A stretch of DNA of 64,000 nucleotides from Bog-473 sp963821755 (GTDB taxonomy: Bacteria > Actinomycetota > Acidimicrobiia > Acidimicrobiales > RAAP-2). The stretch spans positions 868,001-932,000 of the forward strand of contig CAWGEX010000003.1 in NCBI GenBank assembly GCA_963821755.1, given 5' to 3'. Shown here piece by piece: positions 7,373-15,489 of the stretch. Numbering within the stretch: the stretch's first letter is position 1; every line of letters starts with the position of its first letter. The notes beneath the pieces were generated by a model. The model was given only the letters and a program-made list of their open reading frames with translations. It was not told the DNA's origin and did not search any database. Position numbers and translations under genes: made by a program.

Positions 7373-8994
7373 AGGATCGCGCCGCCGCGGCAGGCGAGGG
7401 CATGCTGCTGGCCTGGTGGGCGGAGAAGGGTCCCGACCGTCCGGCCGTCATCACGGCGTATGGCAACCGCACGTTCGGTGAGCTCAACGCCAACATCAAC
7501 CGCCTGGTCCGGGCGCTGCGGGCCCGGGGCCTCGCCCCCGGCGACAGCGTGGCCCTCATGTGCACCAACCGGCCCGAATTCCTGGAGGTGCTCTACGCCG
7601 CGCAGCGTTCCGGCCTGCGACTGACACCGATCAACTGGCACCTCACCGGCGAGGAGGCGGCGTACATCGTCGCCAACTGCGAGGCCAAGGCCTTCATTGG
7701 AGCGACCGAACTGGGCGACAAGATCGCGGAGGCGTCGGCAGAGGCGGGTGCAGCGGCGTCGAGGTCGGGGTCGGGGGCGGGTCTGGTCCGTCTGGCCGTG
7801 GGCGGCGACCGACCGGGGTTTGCGTCATACGACGAGGTGATCGCCGCCGAAGACGGGGCGGACATCGACGACCCGGTCATCGGCACCCAGATGCTCTACA
7901 CGTCGGGCACCACGGGTCGCCCCAAGGGCGTGCACCGCCAGGGCCAGGCGCCCAGCGCGCTGGCCACCGTCAACTTCTGCGGCTACGACGAGGACTGGGA
8001 GCGCAGCGCCGACGTCCATCTGTGCACCGGGCCGCTCTACCACGCCGCTCCGCTGGCCTTCTCGATCGCCATCCCGTTCATCTACGGAGTGCCCATCGTG
8101 ATCATGGAGCACTGGGATCCGACCGAGACGCTGCGGCTCATCGAGCGACACGGGATCACCCACACCCACATGGTGCCGACCATGTTCCACCGCATGCTGG
8201 CCCTGCCCGACGACGTGCGGCACGCGTCAGACCTGTCGTCGCTGCGTTTCATCATCCACGGCGCCGCGCCCTGTCCCGTCGCCGTCAAACAGGCGCTGAT
8301 CGAATGGCTGGGCCCGATCGTGGTCGAGTACTACGCCGCCACCGAGGGGCTGGGCACGCTGGTCGACTCGGCCACCTGGCTGGCTCACCCGGGGACGGTC
8401 GGGCGCCCGATGCTGGCCGATCAGGTCAAGGTGGCCGACCCCGACGGCAATCCGGTGGCCCCGGGCGAGATCGGCCTGGTCTTCCTGCGGGCCCCGGCCG
8501 CCAGCAAGTTCGACTACTACGGCGACGCCGAGAAGACCGACGATGCCTTCCGGGGCGACTACTTCACCCTGGGCGACATGGGCTACATGGACGACGAGGG
8601 CTTTTTGTACCTGACCGACCGCACCGCCAACCTCATCATCTCGGGCGGCGTGAACATCTACCCGGCCGAGGTCGACGCCGTCCTGCTCGAGCATCCGGCC
8701 GTGGGCGACGTGGCGACCATCGGGGTGCCCGACGAGGAGTGGGGCGAGGCGGTCAAGGCCGTGGTGGAGCCGGCCGAGGGGGTGGTGGTCACCGGGGCCC
8801 GGGGCGCGGAGCTGGAGGCCGAGCTCATGGCGTTCTGCCGGGCTCGGCTGGCCCACTTCAAGTGCCCACGCACGGTGGATTTCGTGGACCACCTGCCGCG
8901 CGAGGATACGGGGAAGATCTACAAGCGGCTGCTGCGTGACCAGTATCGAGCGGCGGCAGCGGGAGCAGCAGCGGGGACAGGACGGCAGCGGTAG
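7369..8994 (+). CDS. Acyl-CoA synthetase (ANL superfamily AMP-forming ligase)
   Basis: About 541 residues from GTG 7369, which overlaps the DUF35 stop. Canonical adenylation motifs are present: YTSGTTGRPKG (P-loop), YYAATEG (motif A5), GDMGYMDDEGFLYLTDR (hinge region), NIYPAEVD, and the C-terminal TGKIYK lysine. It would activate a carboxylic acid with ATP and load it on CoA, feeding the neighbouring dehydrogenase, SDR and thiolase-like proteins. The family ranges from fatty acids to bile acids and aromatic acids, so the substrate is not predictable. A Gly/Ser/Ala run near residue 130 (AAASRSGSGAG) looks like another low-complexity insertion. The last residues are Ala/Gly-rich. Confidence 0.92.
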   Translation: MKDRAAAAGEGMLLAWWAEKGPDRPAVITAYGNRTFGELNANINRLVRALRARGLAPGDSVALMCTNRPEFLEVLYAAQRSGLRLTPINWHLTGEEAAYIVANCEAKAFIGATELGDKIAEASAEAGAAASRSGSGAGLVRLAVGGDRPGFASYDEVIAAEDGADIDDPVIGTQMLYTSGTTGRPKGVHRQGQAPSALATVNFCGYDEDWERSADVHLCTGPLYHAAPLAFSIAIPFIYGVPIVIMEHWDPTETLRLIERHGITHTHMVPTMFHRMLALPDDVRHASDLSSLRFIIHGAAPCPVAVKQALIEWLGPIVVEYYAATEGLGTLVDSATWLAHPGTVGRPMLADQVKVADPDGNPVAPGEIGLVFLRAPAASKFDYYGDAEKTDDAFRGDYFTLGDMGYMDDEGFLYLTDRTANLIISGGVNIYPAEVDAVLLEHPAVGDVATIGVPDEEWGEAVKAVVEPAEGVVVTGARGAELEAELMAFCRARLAHFKCPRTVDFVDHLPREDTGKIYKRLLRDQYRAAAAGAAAGTGRQR

Positions 8995-9054
8995 CGACAT
9001 ACGAGATCCGAGATCCGAGACATACGAGGGATACGAGACAAAGGAGCGAACATC

Positions 9055-9969
9055 ATGGGCATCAACGACGGTCGCATCGTCGTCATCACCGGGGCGGGCC
9101 GGGGCATCGGGCGTGAGCACGCCCTCGAGTTCGCCAGCCAGGGCGCCAAGATCGTGGTGAACGACCTCGGGGCCGAGGTCGACGGGACAGGGAGCTCAGC
9201 CGGTCCGGCGGGTGAGGTGGTCGACGAGATCCGGGGCATGGGCGCCGAAGCCGTCGCCAACGGTGACGACGTCTCGGACTACGACGGGGCCGGGCGGCTG
9301 ATCCAGACCGCCATCGACACCTTCGGCGGGATCGATGTCCTGGTCAACAACGCCGGGATCCTCCGTGACCGGATGATGGTCAACATGACGATCGAGGAGT
9401 GGGATGCCGTCATCCGGGTGCACCTGCGGGGGACGTTTGCGCCGATGCGCCACGCCAGTGAGTACTGGCGCAACCGCTCCAAGGCGGGCGAGACCAACGA
9501 TGCCCGGATCATCAACACGACGTCGCCGTCGGGGATCTACGGCAACGTGGGGCAGACCAACTACGGGGCGGCCAAGGCCGGTATCGCCTCCATGACGATC
9601 ATTGCGGCGATGGAGCTGGGCCGCTACGGCGTCACCGTCAACGCCATCGCCCCGGCCGCCCTGACCCGGATGACCGAGAACCTGGGTATGGGCGCTGCTT
9701 CCGCGGCCAAGAAGCCCGAGGAGTTCGACCCATTGGACCCGGGCAACATTGCTCCGCTGGTGGTGTGGTTGGGCAGCCCCGAGTCGGCGGCCATCACCGG
9801 GCGGGTCTTCAACGTCATGGGCGGCAACATCTCGGTGGCCGAGGGCTGGGTGGCCGGGCCGGGGGTCGACAAGGACGACCGCTGGGACCCGGCCGAACTG
9901 GGCGGGGTCATCCCCGGGCTGGTCGAGAAGGCGGCGCCGAACGCCAACATGGGCGGGAAGAGGAGCTGA
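9055..9969 (+). CDS. Short-chain dehydrogenase/reductase, multifunctional beta-oxidation type
   Basis: A Rossmann-fold SDR of 304 residues. The cofactor loop TGAGRGIG lies at 12-19, NNAG at about 98-101, and the active-site Ser (INTTSPSG) and YxxxK (Tyr170, Lys174 in NYGAAKAG) are intact. The extended C-terminus and the long insert after the second strand (DLGAEVDGTGSSAG) resemble the 3-hydroxyacyl-CoA dehydrogenase part of HSD17B4/FOX2-type proteins, so 3-hydroxyacyl-CoA or hydroxysteroid-type substrates are likely. NAD preference is suggested by the Asp in VVNDLG. It lies 60 bp after the ligase, and the di-iron protein begins 6 bp after its stop. Confidence 0.88.
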   Translation: MGINDGRIVVITGAGRGIGREHALEFASQGAKIVVNDLGAEVDGTGSSAGPAGEVVDEIRGMGAEAVANGDDVSDYDGAGRLIQTAIDTFGGIDVLVNNAGILRDRMMVNMTIEEWDAVIRVHLRGTFAPMRHASEYWRNRSKAGETNDARIINTTSPSGIYGNVGQTNYGAAKAGIASMTIIAAMELGRYGVTVNAIAPAALTRMTENLGMGAASAAKKPEEFDPLDPGNIAPLVVWLGSPESAAITGRVFNVMGGNISVAEGWVAGPGVDKDDRWDPAELGGVIPGLVEKAAPNANMGGKRS

Positions 9970-9974
9970 CTGAC

Positions 9975-11129
9975 ATGACGGTCGGGTCGGGGTCGGAGAC
10001 GTCTGGGGCGGGGTCGGAGACGGGGGCGGGGGTCACGCCTCCGCCGCCGAGTCAAGGGGAGATGGACGAGGCCATCCACATCATCCACGACAATGCCGAT
10101 CGGGCCTTCCTGTGGGACTACGAGCGGAACCGGACGCAACTGGTCACGCTCTACAACAAGGCCATGGGCTCGCAGTGGAACAGCGTGACCGACCTGGACT
10201 GGGCCACCGACGTCGACCCCGAGCGCCTGGTAGCCGAGCAGGACAGCCCGATGCTGGCCGTGGCCCGGGTCGCGGGGCGGCTGCCGGGCTCGCCGCTGGC
10301 CACATGGTCGGAGAAGGAGTACACCCAGCTCGGCATCGAGTTCTTCACGGCCTCGTTGAGCCAGTTCATGCACGGCGAGCAGGGCGCCATGATGACGGCC
10401 GCCAAGATCGTGGAGACGGTGCCCTGGATCGACGCCAAGTACTACGCCTCCACCCAGACAATGGACGAGGCCCGGCACACCGAGGTGTTCGCCAAGTACC
10501 TGTCGACCAAGTTGGGCGAGGCCTATCCGATGAGCCCCTTCCTGAGGGAGCAGATCTGGTCCTTGCTGGAGGACTCCCGGTGGGACATTGCGTATCTGGG
10601 GATGCAGATCGTGATCGAGTCGCTGGCGTTGGCGGCGTTCGGGGACATGTTGCGGCGCACCCAGGAGCCGTTGCTGAAGAAGCTGCTGCGGTACGTCATG
10701 TCAGATGAGGCCCGGCACGTGGCGTTCGGGGTGTTGACGCTGTCCGAGTTCTACGCCGACCTGAGCCAGGCCGAACTCAAGGAGCGCCAGGAGTTCATGG
10801 TCGACGCTACGTTGAACTCGCGGTCCCGGGCGACGACGCCCGAGGTGTGGGAACGGATGGGGACGACGGAAACTGCGGTGGTGCCCTTCATCGTGCAGGC
10901 GGCCGCCGAGTCCAAGATCAACCCGGCGCGCGGCTTCCAACGCGGCTTCTTCGCCAAGTTGGTGCCGAACACCCGCAAGCTGGGCCTGCTGGACGCGAAT
11001 GGTGGGTATCTACGGGAGCGCTGGGGCGCGGCGGGGCTCCTGGAGTTCGAGTTCGCTGACGACACCGGCTCCGACTACGAGGCCTATGACGCCGTGGCCG
11101 CCGACCGGATGGCCTCGGCGGCGGACTGA
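9975..11129 (+). CDS. Ferritin-like di-iron protein (candidate oxygenase)
   Basis: A soluble protein of 384 residues. A complete carboxylate-bridged di-iron ligand set is readable: Glu135 (FMHGEQGA), the first DEARH (Glu165, His168), Glu215 (IVIESLAL) and the second DEARH (Glu245, His248). This is the helical-bundle arrangement of ribonucleotide reductase R2, R2-like oxidases, AurF and acyl-desaturase relatives. Because it is the last gene of an acyl-CoA cluster, hydroxylation or desaturation of the pathway substrate is a reasonable inference, but no electron donor gene is next to it. The first 28 residues are Gly/Ser/Glu-rich low complexity. ATG 9975 follows the SDR stop closely. Confidence 0.85.
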   Translation: MTVGSGSETSGAGSETGAGVTPPPPSQGEMDEAIHIIHDNADRAFLWDYERNRTQLVTLYNKAMGSQWNSVTDLDWATDVDPERLVAEQDSPMLAVARVAGRLPGSPLATWSEKEYTQLGIEFFTASLSQFMHGEQGAMMTAAKIVETVPWIDAKYYASTQTMDEARHTEVFAKYLSTKLGEAYPMSPFLREQIWSLLEDSRWDIAYLGMQIVIESLALAAFGDMLRRTQEPLLKKLLRYVMSDEARHVAFGVLTLSEFYADLSQAELKERQEFMVDATLNSRSRATTPEVWERMGTTETAVVPFIVQAAAESKINPARGFQRGFFAKLVPNTRKLGLLDANGGYLRERWGAAGLLEFEFADDTGSDYEAYDAVAADRMASAAD

Positions 11130-11155
11130 GGACTGAGGACTGAGGACTGAGGACT
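11123..11155 (+). repeat. GGACTGA heptamer repeat after the di-iron gene
   Basis: Four GGACTGA units plus a partial fifth. The first TGA is the stop codon of the di-iron gene and the repeat fills the start of the intergenic gap. No hairpin potential. Confidence 0.85.
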
Positions 11156-11201
11156 CGGCGGTCGGGCGACCGGTTTCTGGTGACTCCTGGAAGGGTTTGA
11201 A

Positions 11202-11591
11202 ATGGCCGGCGCCCCCGCCAGTGTGATCGAGCGCATCCGGAAGACCTGCCTGGCCCTGCCCGAGGCGGTCGAGAAGTCGTTCGGCGGACACGTCTCCCCC
11301 GGCTTCCGGGTGCGGGACAAGCTCTTCGTCGTCGTCAGCGAGGATCGGTCATATATGACCATGAAGGCGCCGGAAGGGGTTCAGCGGATATTGGTCAATT
11401 CCGATGGCGAGCGATTCTTCGTGCCTCCCTACGTGGGCTCAAAGGGCTGGGTCGGCGTGCGGATCGCCCTGAAAGAGGCGCCCAATTGGGACGAGGTCGC
11501 CGAGATGATCTACGAGAGCTACTGCCTGACGGCGCCCAAGCGGCTGGTGGCCCGTCTGGAGGCTGAACGGGAGTCTGAGGCTGAGAGCTGA
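11202..11591 (+). CDS. MmcQ/YjbR family DNA-binding-like protein
   Basis: A small protein of 129 residues. The pattern IRKTCLALPEAVEKSFGGHVSPGFRV followed by KLFVVV and a C-terminal ESYCLTAPKRLVARLE helix matches the MmcQ/YjbR (CyaY-like fold) family. Members are often annotated as DNA-binding, with little biochemical proof. It follows the catabolic cluster by 72 bp in the same direction and may be co-transcribed. The last eight residues are Glu/Ser-rich and may derive from a repeat in the DNA (GAGTCTGAGGCTGAG). Confidence 0.8.
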   Translation: MAGAPASVIERIRKTCLALPEAVEKSFGGHVSPGFRVRDKLFVVVSEDRSYMTMKAPEGVQRILVNSDGERFFVPPYVGSKGWVGVRIALKEAPNWDEVAEMIYESYCLTAPKRLVARLEAERESEAES

Positions 11592-11669
11592 GTGGCGGGG
11601 ATGAGGCAGGCGGGCTGAGGCGGGCGGGCTGGGGCAGCCGACGAGACCGGGCGGCCCTGCGCCACCTCG

Positions 11670-13025
11670 TCAGACGGGGTCTGGGATCCAGTTGCCGTGG
11701 AATCCCGCCGGTACCCGCTGGGGCAAGTGGACGATGGCTTGCGGCTCGCCGCAGATGTCCTGGGCATTAAGGACGTACAGATCCGAGTCGTCGGTACCGG
11801 CCTGATGCACCAGTGTCAGCACCCAGCCGTCGCCCTCTTGGGAGGTCTCGCTGCGTGGCACGAAGACGCCCTCCCCGATGGTGACGCCGGACCGGAAGTG
11901 CCGCACCTCAGTGGTATTGGCCAGGTGATCATGGCGGATCAGGCCCGACTCGGTCCCGACAATGCCGCCCTCGTTCCGTACGGAGACGCTGTAGCCGATC
12001 CGGTATGGATGACCGAGCTGTCGTTCGTCGATACGGGGGAACTCCTGGCCTCGGTCATCGAGGCGCTCTTCCTTCACGGGGCCACCGAGGCCGTCGACAT
12101 GCCAGCGCTCGAGCGTCGGCAGGCCCTCGGAGGGACCGTTCAGGACGGTGCGGAACATGGAGGGGTGCCGAGCCACGTCGAGCACGATGCCGTCGCCGCC
12201 TTCGGTGTCGTACGCGTTCATGGTGTGGAACACGTAGCAGGGATTGACCTCGTGCCACACGACGTCAGTGGAGTCACCATCCCGGGCCAAGAGCCCCACG
12301 CGGGCCGGGTAGTCATCGGCCCAGTGGTAAGGAAAGCGCGATCCGGCTCCCGCCATCTCCAGATCGAAGAGCACGGGCAGGTCCAACAGGACGATCCACT
12401 TCTCGGTTATGGCTGTGTCATGCACGCTCACGGGCCCGCCCAGGGTGACCCGCCGCGACGAACGGACGCGGGACTGGGCGTCGAGGATTGTCACCTCGAC
12501 GTCATTGCCCCACCCCCAGTAGTAGGACACCGCGTAGAGCTCGCCAGACTGGGGATCCCGCTTGGGGTGGGCCGTGTAACCACCGGACAGAGAACCATCG
12601 AAGTCGCATGGCCCGATCGTCTCGAGCTCGTCAGTGAGCTCATAGGGCAGCGCGCCGGCCTCGACGATGGCGAAGGTCCGTCCGGCGTGCCCGATCACAT
12701 TGGTGTTGGAGGCGAAGTCCATCCCCTCATGCACCGGACCGGGATGAACCGCCTCCCCCAAGGCCTGCGCCACCTCTGCTGATCGCACCCATCGGTTGCG
12801 GTACCAATCGGCCTTGCCCTCGCTCAGATGAATCCCATGCACCATCCCATCGCCGGTGAACCAGTGATAGGTCGACGGATCAGGCGCCTGGACCGGGTTC
12901 GGTCCGTTGCGCAGGAAGCGACCACTCAGTTCGACGGGCAACGATCCGATCACGGTCAGATTTGCCGCTGTCACCTCTGTGACCACCGCCGCGAAGTTGC
13001 CCATCAAATACGGATTCGTGGCCAC
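11670..13025 (-). CDS. Carotenoid cleavage oxygenase family protein
   Basis: A non-haem iron dioxygenase of 451 residues from the seven-bladed propeller family that cleaves double bonds in carotenoids, apocarotenoids or stilbene-type compounds. All four iron-binding histidines can be placed: His153 (YTAHPKRD), His202 (SVHDTAIT), His267 (VFHTMNAYD) and His443 near the C-terminus (GFHGNWIPDP). The N-terminal GRFLRNGPNP block is also typical. Length is normal for the family. It diverges from a TetR regulator that starts near 13110, and a strong promoter-like element for this gene overlaps the start of that regulator, so repression by TetR is a reasonable inference. No carotenoid synthesis gene is nearby. 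Confidence 0.93.
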   Translation of the reverse strand: MATNPYLMGNFAAVVTEVTAANLTVIGSLPVELSGRFLRNGPNPVQAPDPSTYHWFTGDGMVHGIHLSEGKADWYRNRWVRSAEVAQALGEAVHPGPVHEGMDFASNTNVIGHAGRTFAIVEAGALPYELTDELETIGPCDFDGSLSGGYTAHPKRDPQSGELYAVSYYWGWGNDVEVTILDAQSRVRSSRRVTLGGPVSVHDTAITEKWIVLLDLPVLFDLEMAGAGSRFPYHWADDYPARVGLLARDGDSTDVVWHEVNPCYVFHTMNAYDTEGGDGIVLDVARHPSMFRTVLNGPSEGLPTLERWHVDGLGGPVKEERLDDRGQEFPRIDERQLGHPYRIGYSVSVRNEGGIVGTESGLIRHDHLANTTEVRHFRSGVTIGEGVFVPRSETSQEGDGWVLTLVHQAGTDDSDLYVLNAQDICGEPQAIVHLPQRVPAGFHGNWIPDPV

Positions 13026-13081
13026 AGCGACTATTCCCCTCCATCTCGGGCGACTTGGCCCATCGACGACGTGTGTCTGGC

Positions 13082-13110
13082 AACATACCGAAGTGCACTG
13101 ATCTTGTCAA
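13082..13110 (-). promoter_or_regulatory. Sigma-70-like promoter of the carotenoid oxygenase gene
   Basis: On the minus strand TTGACA (complement of 13105-13110) is separated by exactly 17 bp from TATGTT (complement of 13082-13087). The start codon at 13025 lies about 50 nt downstream of the expected transcription start. The -35 hexamer overlaps the putative ATG of the divergent TetR gene. Function is inferred. Confidence 0.6.
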
Positions 13111-13871
13111 TGGAAAGATTCGGCTACCATGTCCCTGTGCCGAAGCACAGGCCATCGCCAGCTTCTAAATCCTCCACCATGCGGACGCCCACTCGGACGC
13201 CCACTCGGGAAGCCACGCCGACGGCCACCCCCGCCGCGACGTCGACCGCCGCCGTCTCGGTCAATCTGGAGTCGCCGACGGCCCCGGCTTCGACGGGCAC
13301 GTCGTCTTCCGACACCTATCACCATGGTGACTTACGGCGAGTGCTGTTGGACGCCGCCGCGAAGTCGATCGCCGAGAACGGCGCGGCCGCTCTGAGTTTG
13401 AGGGCATTGGCCGCCACGGCGGGTGTCTCCCACGCCGCGCCGGTCCACCACTTTGGGGACAAGGCGGGGTTGTTCACTGCAGTGGCATCCGAGGGCTTCA
13501 CACTGTTGGGCGAAGAGCTTCACACCGTGTGGACCGAGACCGGCGATTTCCTCGAGATCGGCGTGGGCTACATCCGCTTCGCTTTGGAGCATCGGGGTCA
13601 TTTCGAGGTGATGTTCCAGCCGGAGCTGATGAATCTGACTGATCCTCGATTGGTAGAGGCCAAGGCCCGGGCATTCGCCACGCTGGACGGACCGCTTGCC
13701 GCGGCCGGTCCGGACCGGGATGACCACCAAGCCCACCTGGCCGGCCTTGCCAGCTGGTCCATCGTGCACGGGCTGGCCACCCTGGCCGTGAGCGACAATC
13801 TCTCCCAGATTGACCTGGCCGATCCTGAGGATCTGGCCAGGCACGTACTCATGTTCCTCAGGGTGGTCTGA
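13110..13871 (+). CDS. TetR family transcriptional regulator
   Basis: The helix-turn-helix segment is clear: LRRVLLDAAAKSIAENGAAA then SLRALAATAGVSHAAPVHHF and GDKAGLFTAVASEGF. The ligand domain follows and the protein ends at VLMFLRVV. From ATG 13110 it has 253 residues, but the first 70 are a Pro/Thr/Ala-rich tail with repeated TPTRT, unusual for TetR proteins. GTG 13137 or ATG 13179 are alternative starts that would leave room for a promoter. Its divergent position suggests it controls the carotenoid oxygenase gene and itself. Ligand unknown. Confidence 0.82.
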   Translation: MERFGYHVPVPKHRPSPASKSSTMRTPTRTPTREATPTATPAATSTAAVSVNLESPTAPASTGTSSSDTYHHGDLRRVLLDAAAKSIAENGAAALSLRALAATAGVSHAAPVHHFGDKAGLFTAVASEGFTLLGEELHTVWTETGDFLEIGVGYIRFALEHRGHFEVMFQPELMNLTDPRLVEAKARAFATLDGPLAAAGPDRDDHQAHLAGLASWSIVHGLATLAVSDNLSQIDLADPEDLARHVLMFLRVV

Positions 13872-13939
13872 CCACACCCCACCCAAGCGGGGTCAGGCAG
13901 TCGATCACCGGGCTCCTCTACGGCGACGGCTGCGGCTAC

Positions 13940-14033
13940 GGCTCGACCACAGGCTCAGCACCTGCTCGGGACCTGGCACAGGGACCGGCTCGACCACAGG
14001 CTCAGGCACTGCTCGGGCACTGGTCTGAGGATC
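13940..14033 (+). repeat. Two imperfect 47-bp direct repeats
   Basis: Both copies begin GGCTCGACCACAGGCTCAG and continue with a CTGCTCGGG core; they diverge toward the end. They lie in the gap between the TetR and cold-shock genes. Confidence 0.75.
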
Positions 14034-14065
14034 CGACCGACGACCCCGTGGCGTGCCCGAAATCG

Positions 14066-14077
14066 GGCAAATTTGCC
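14066..14077. promoter_or_regulatory. Palindrome upstream of the cold-shock gene
   Basis: A perfect 12-bp palindrome, GGCAAATTTGCC, about 150 bp before the cold-shock start. It is AT-centred and could be an operator. Only symmetry supports this. Confidence 0.35.
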
Positions 14078-14229
14078 TGAGACCGGTGATTGCGCAGTCC
14101 AGCGCGCTAGAGTTCTCCCCGAGGGCACCACCAGTACAGATTGGAAATCCCTCTGACTCGAGAGAGTCGCACCGGCCGTGGCCCCCAGGAAACGGGGTCA
14201 AATCTGGCCAGGGAAGGAGTGGATTTTCA

Positions 14230-14433
14230 ATGGCAACTGGTTCCGTGAAGTGGTTTAACGGTGAGAAGGGCTTCGGCTTCATCACTCAGGACGGTGGCGG
14301 CCCCGACGTATTCGTGCATTTCAGCGCGATCTCCGGTACGGGCTACCGCAACCTGGAGGAAGGACAAAAGGTCGAGTTCGAGACCAACCAAGGCCCCAAG
14401 GGGCTTCAGGCCGCGAACGTTCGCGCCATCTAG
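14230..14433 (+). CDS. cspA: Cold-shock protein (CspA family)
   Basis: A single cold-shock domain of 67 residues, the usual family length. RNP1 (KGFGFI) and RNP2 (VFVHF) are both intact, in the order SVKWFNGEKGFGFI then DVFVHFSAI, ending QAANVRAI. It binds single-stranded RNA and DNA as an RNA chaperone. ATG 14230 is preceded by a purine-rich GGGAAGGAG at a proper distance. The gene is monocistronic: it has its own leader and a strong hairpin terminator (14487-14519) follows. Confidence 0.96.
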   Translation: MATGSVKWFNGEKGFGFITQDGGGPDVFVHFSAISGTGYRNLEEGQKVEFETNQGPKGLQAANVRAI

Positions 14434-14486
14434 TTGGTGACGGGCGCCCGATGGGGCGTCCGAGCACTCACACAACAACCAGGTTG

Positions 14487-14519
14487 CAGGGCCCCTCCTC
14501 CTCGTGAGTGGGGGCCCTG
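14487..14519 (+). terminator. Hairpin terminator of the cold-shock gene
   Basis: A perfect 9-bp stem, CAGGGCCCC / GGGGCCCTG, with a 15-nt loop, 53 bp after the stop. A moderately T-rich TCTGGTTCT follows. Confidence 0.75.
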
Positions 14520-14565
14520 TCTGGTTCTCGGGTCATTGAGCGGACCCGGGACCGGGCAGATGGGA

Positions 14566-14617
14566 CCAAGTCGGCAGGTCGGCAAGTCGGCCAAGTCGGC
14601 CAAGTCGGCCAAGTCGG
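14566..14617. repeat. AAGTCGG tandem repeat between cold-shock and CysQ genes
   Basis: Six units of 8-9 bp built on CCAAGTCGG; the last three are perfect. The block ends 2 bp before the stop codon of the minus-strand CysQ gene. The same motif occurs inside two genes of the 4-11 kb cluster. Confidence 0.85.
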
Positions 14618-14619
14618 GC

Positions 14620-15408
14620 CTAGTAGTACGGCCGCCGGTCCGCCATGGTCACCGCCAGTACGGCGTCCGTCAGTTCGGGGCGGCACACCACCAGATCCGG
14701 CAGCCACGCATCGGGGGCCCCATAGCGCAACGGATCCCCGTTGAGCCTCGATGCGTGCAGCCCACTCGCCTCGGCCACCGCCACCGGCGCCGCCGAATCC
14801 CACTCGTACTGGCCCCCGGCGTGGACGTAGACGTCGGCCGCACCGAGGACCACGGCGCCTATCTTGGCGCCGGCGGAACCCATGGGGATCATCACGCCGC
14901 CGATGGCCTCGCTCACGTCGTAGGCCACCTCGGTCGGGCGGCTCCGGCTGACGACGACCCGCGGCGGGTCGCCCTCGGCCCGGGCCGCCAGCTCCCGGGG
15001 GGCGCCGGTCGACAGGGTGATGTCGATGGCCGGGAGGGCCACGGCGCCGACCACGGCCACGCCCCCGATCACCAGGGCCACGTGGACGGCCCAGTCGGAC
15101 CGGTCCCGCTGGCGGAACTCACGAGTCCCATCGAGCGGATCGATGATCCACAGGCGCCCCGATCCCGACACGTGCTCCAACCCCTCCTCGGACCGCACAT
15201 CGTCGTTGGGGTAGAGGCGGGTCAGTTCTTTGACCAGGAGTTGATGGGCCAACCGATCCCCGGCCGCCCCCACGTCGGTGAAGCGTGGCGGACCGGCGCG
15301 CAGCTCCAACAAGGCCCGGCCGGCCATGGTGGCCAGCGTCGCCGCGTCGCGATGCTCCGAGGACAGGTCGGACTCGGACTTCTCCTTCGCCTCACCCTCT
15401 GCACCCAC
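14620..15408 (-). CDS. cysQ: 3'(2'),5'-bisphosphate nucleotidase / inositol-monophosphatase family (CysQ-like)
   Basis: A Mg-dependent phosphatase of 262 residues. The metal-binding blocks are visible: an acidic SEEG (about 92-95), IIDPLDGTREF (about 107-117) and the C-terminal YEWDSAAPVAVAEASG. The TREF ending of the second motif is the form seen in CysQ proteins, which hydrolyse PAP left by PAPS reductase or sulfotransferases. This fits the sulfotransferase and sulfate importer in the window, although it is not co-transcribed with them. Inositol monophosphatase activity is the alternative. The first 15 residues are acidic low complexity, so the true start may be slightly downstream. Confidence 0.8.
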   Translation of the reverse strand: MGAEGEAKEKSESDLSSEHRDAATLATMAGRALLELRAGPPRFTDVGAAGDRLAHQLLVKELTRLYPNDDVRSEEGLEHVSGSGRLWIIDPLDGTREFRQRDRSDWAVHVALVIGGVAVVGAVALPAIDITLSTGAPRELAARAEGDPPRVVVSRSRPTEVAYDVSEAIGGVMIPMGSAGAKIGAVVLGAADVYVHAGGQYEWDSAAPVAVAEASGLHASRLNGDPLRYGAPDAWLPDLVVCRPELTDAVLAVTMADRRPYY

Positions 15409-15489
15409 GACGTCGACATCTCCTTCCGGCTGGTGGTCGACAATGTCTAGCCGGACTGTCCCCTGGTCTTCGAAACGGGGACGTGGGAA

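Larger units (their letters stand above)
13872..14229 (+). other. Gap before the cold-shock gene: repeat pair, palindrome and long leader
   Basis: No convincing gene. It holds two imperfect 47-bp direct repeats (13940-14033), a perfect 12-bp palindrome GGCAAATTTGCC (14066-14077), and about 150 bp of likely promoter and 5' leader for the cold-shock gene. Long leaders are typical of csp mRNAs, but I cannot identify a defined structure here. Confidence 0.55.

Noticed and set aside
14566..14617. Possible CRISPR-like array
   Set aside because: Units are 8-9 bp and directly adjacent, with no spacers and no cas genes. It is a simple tandem repeat.
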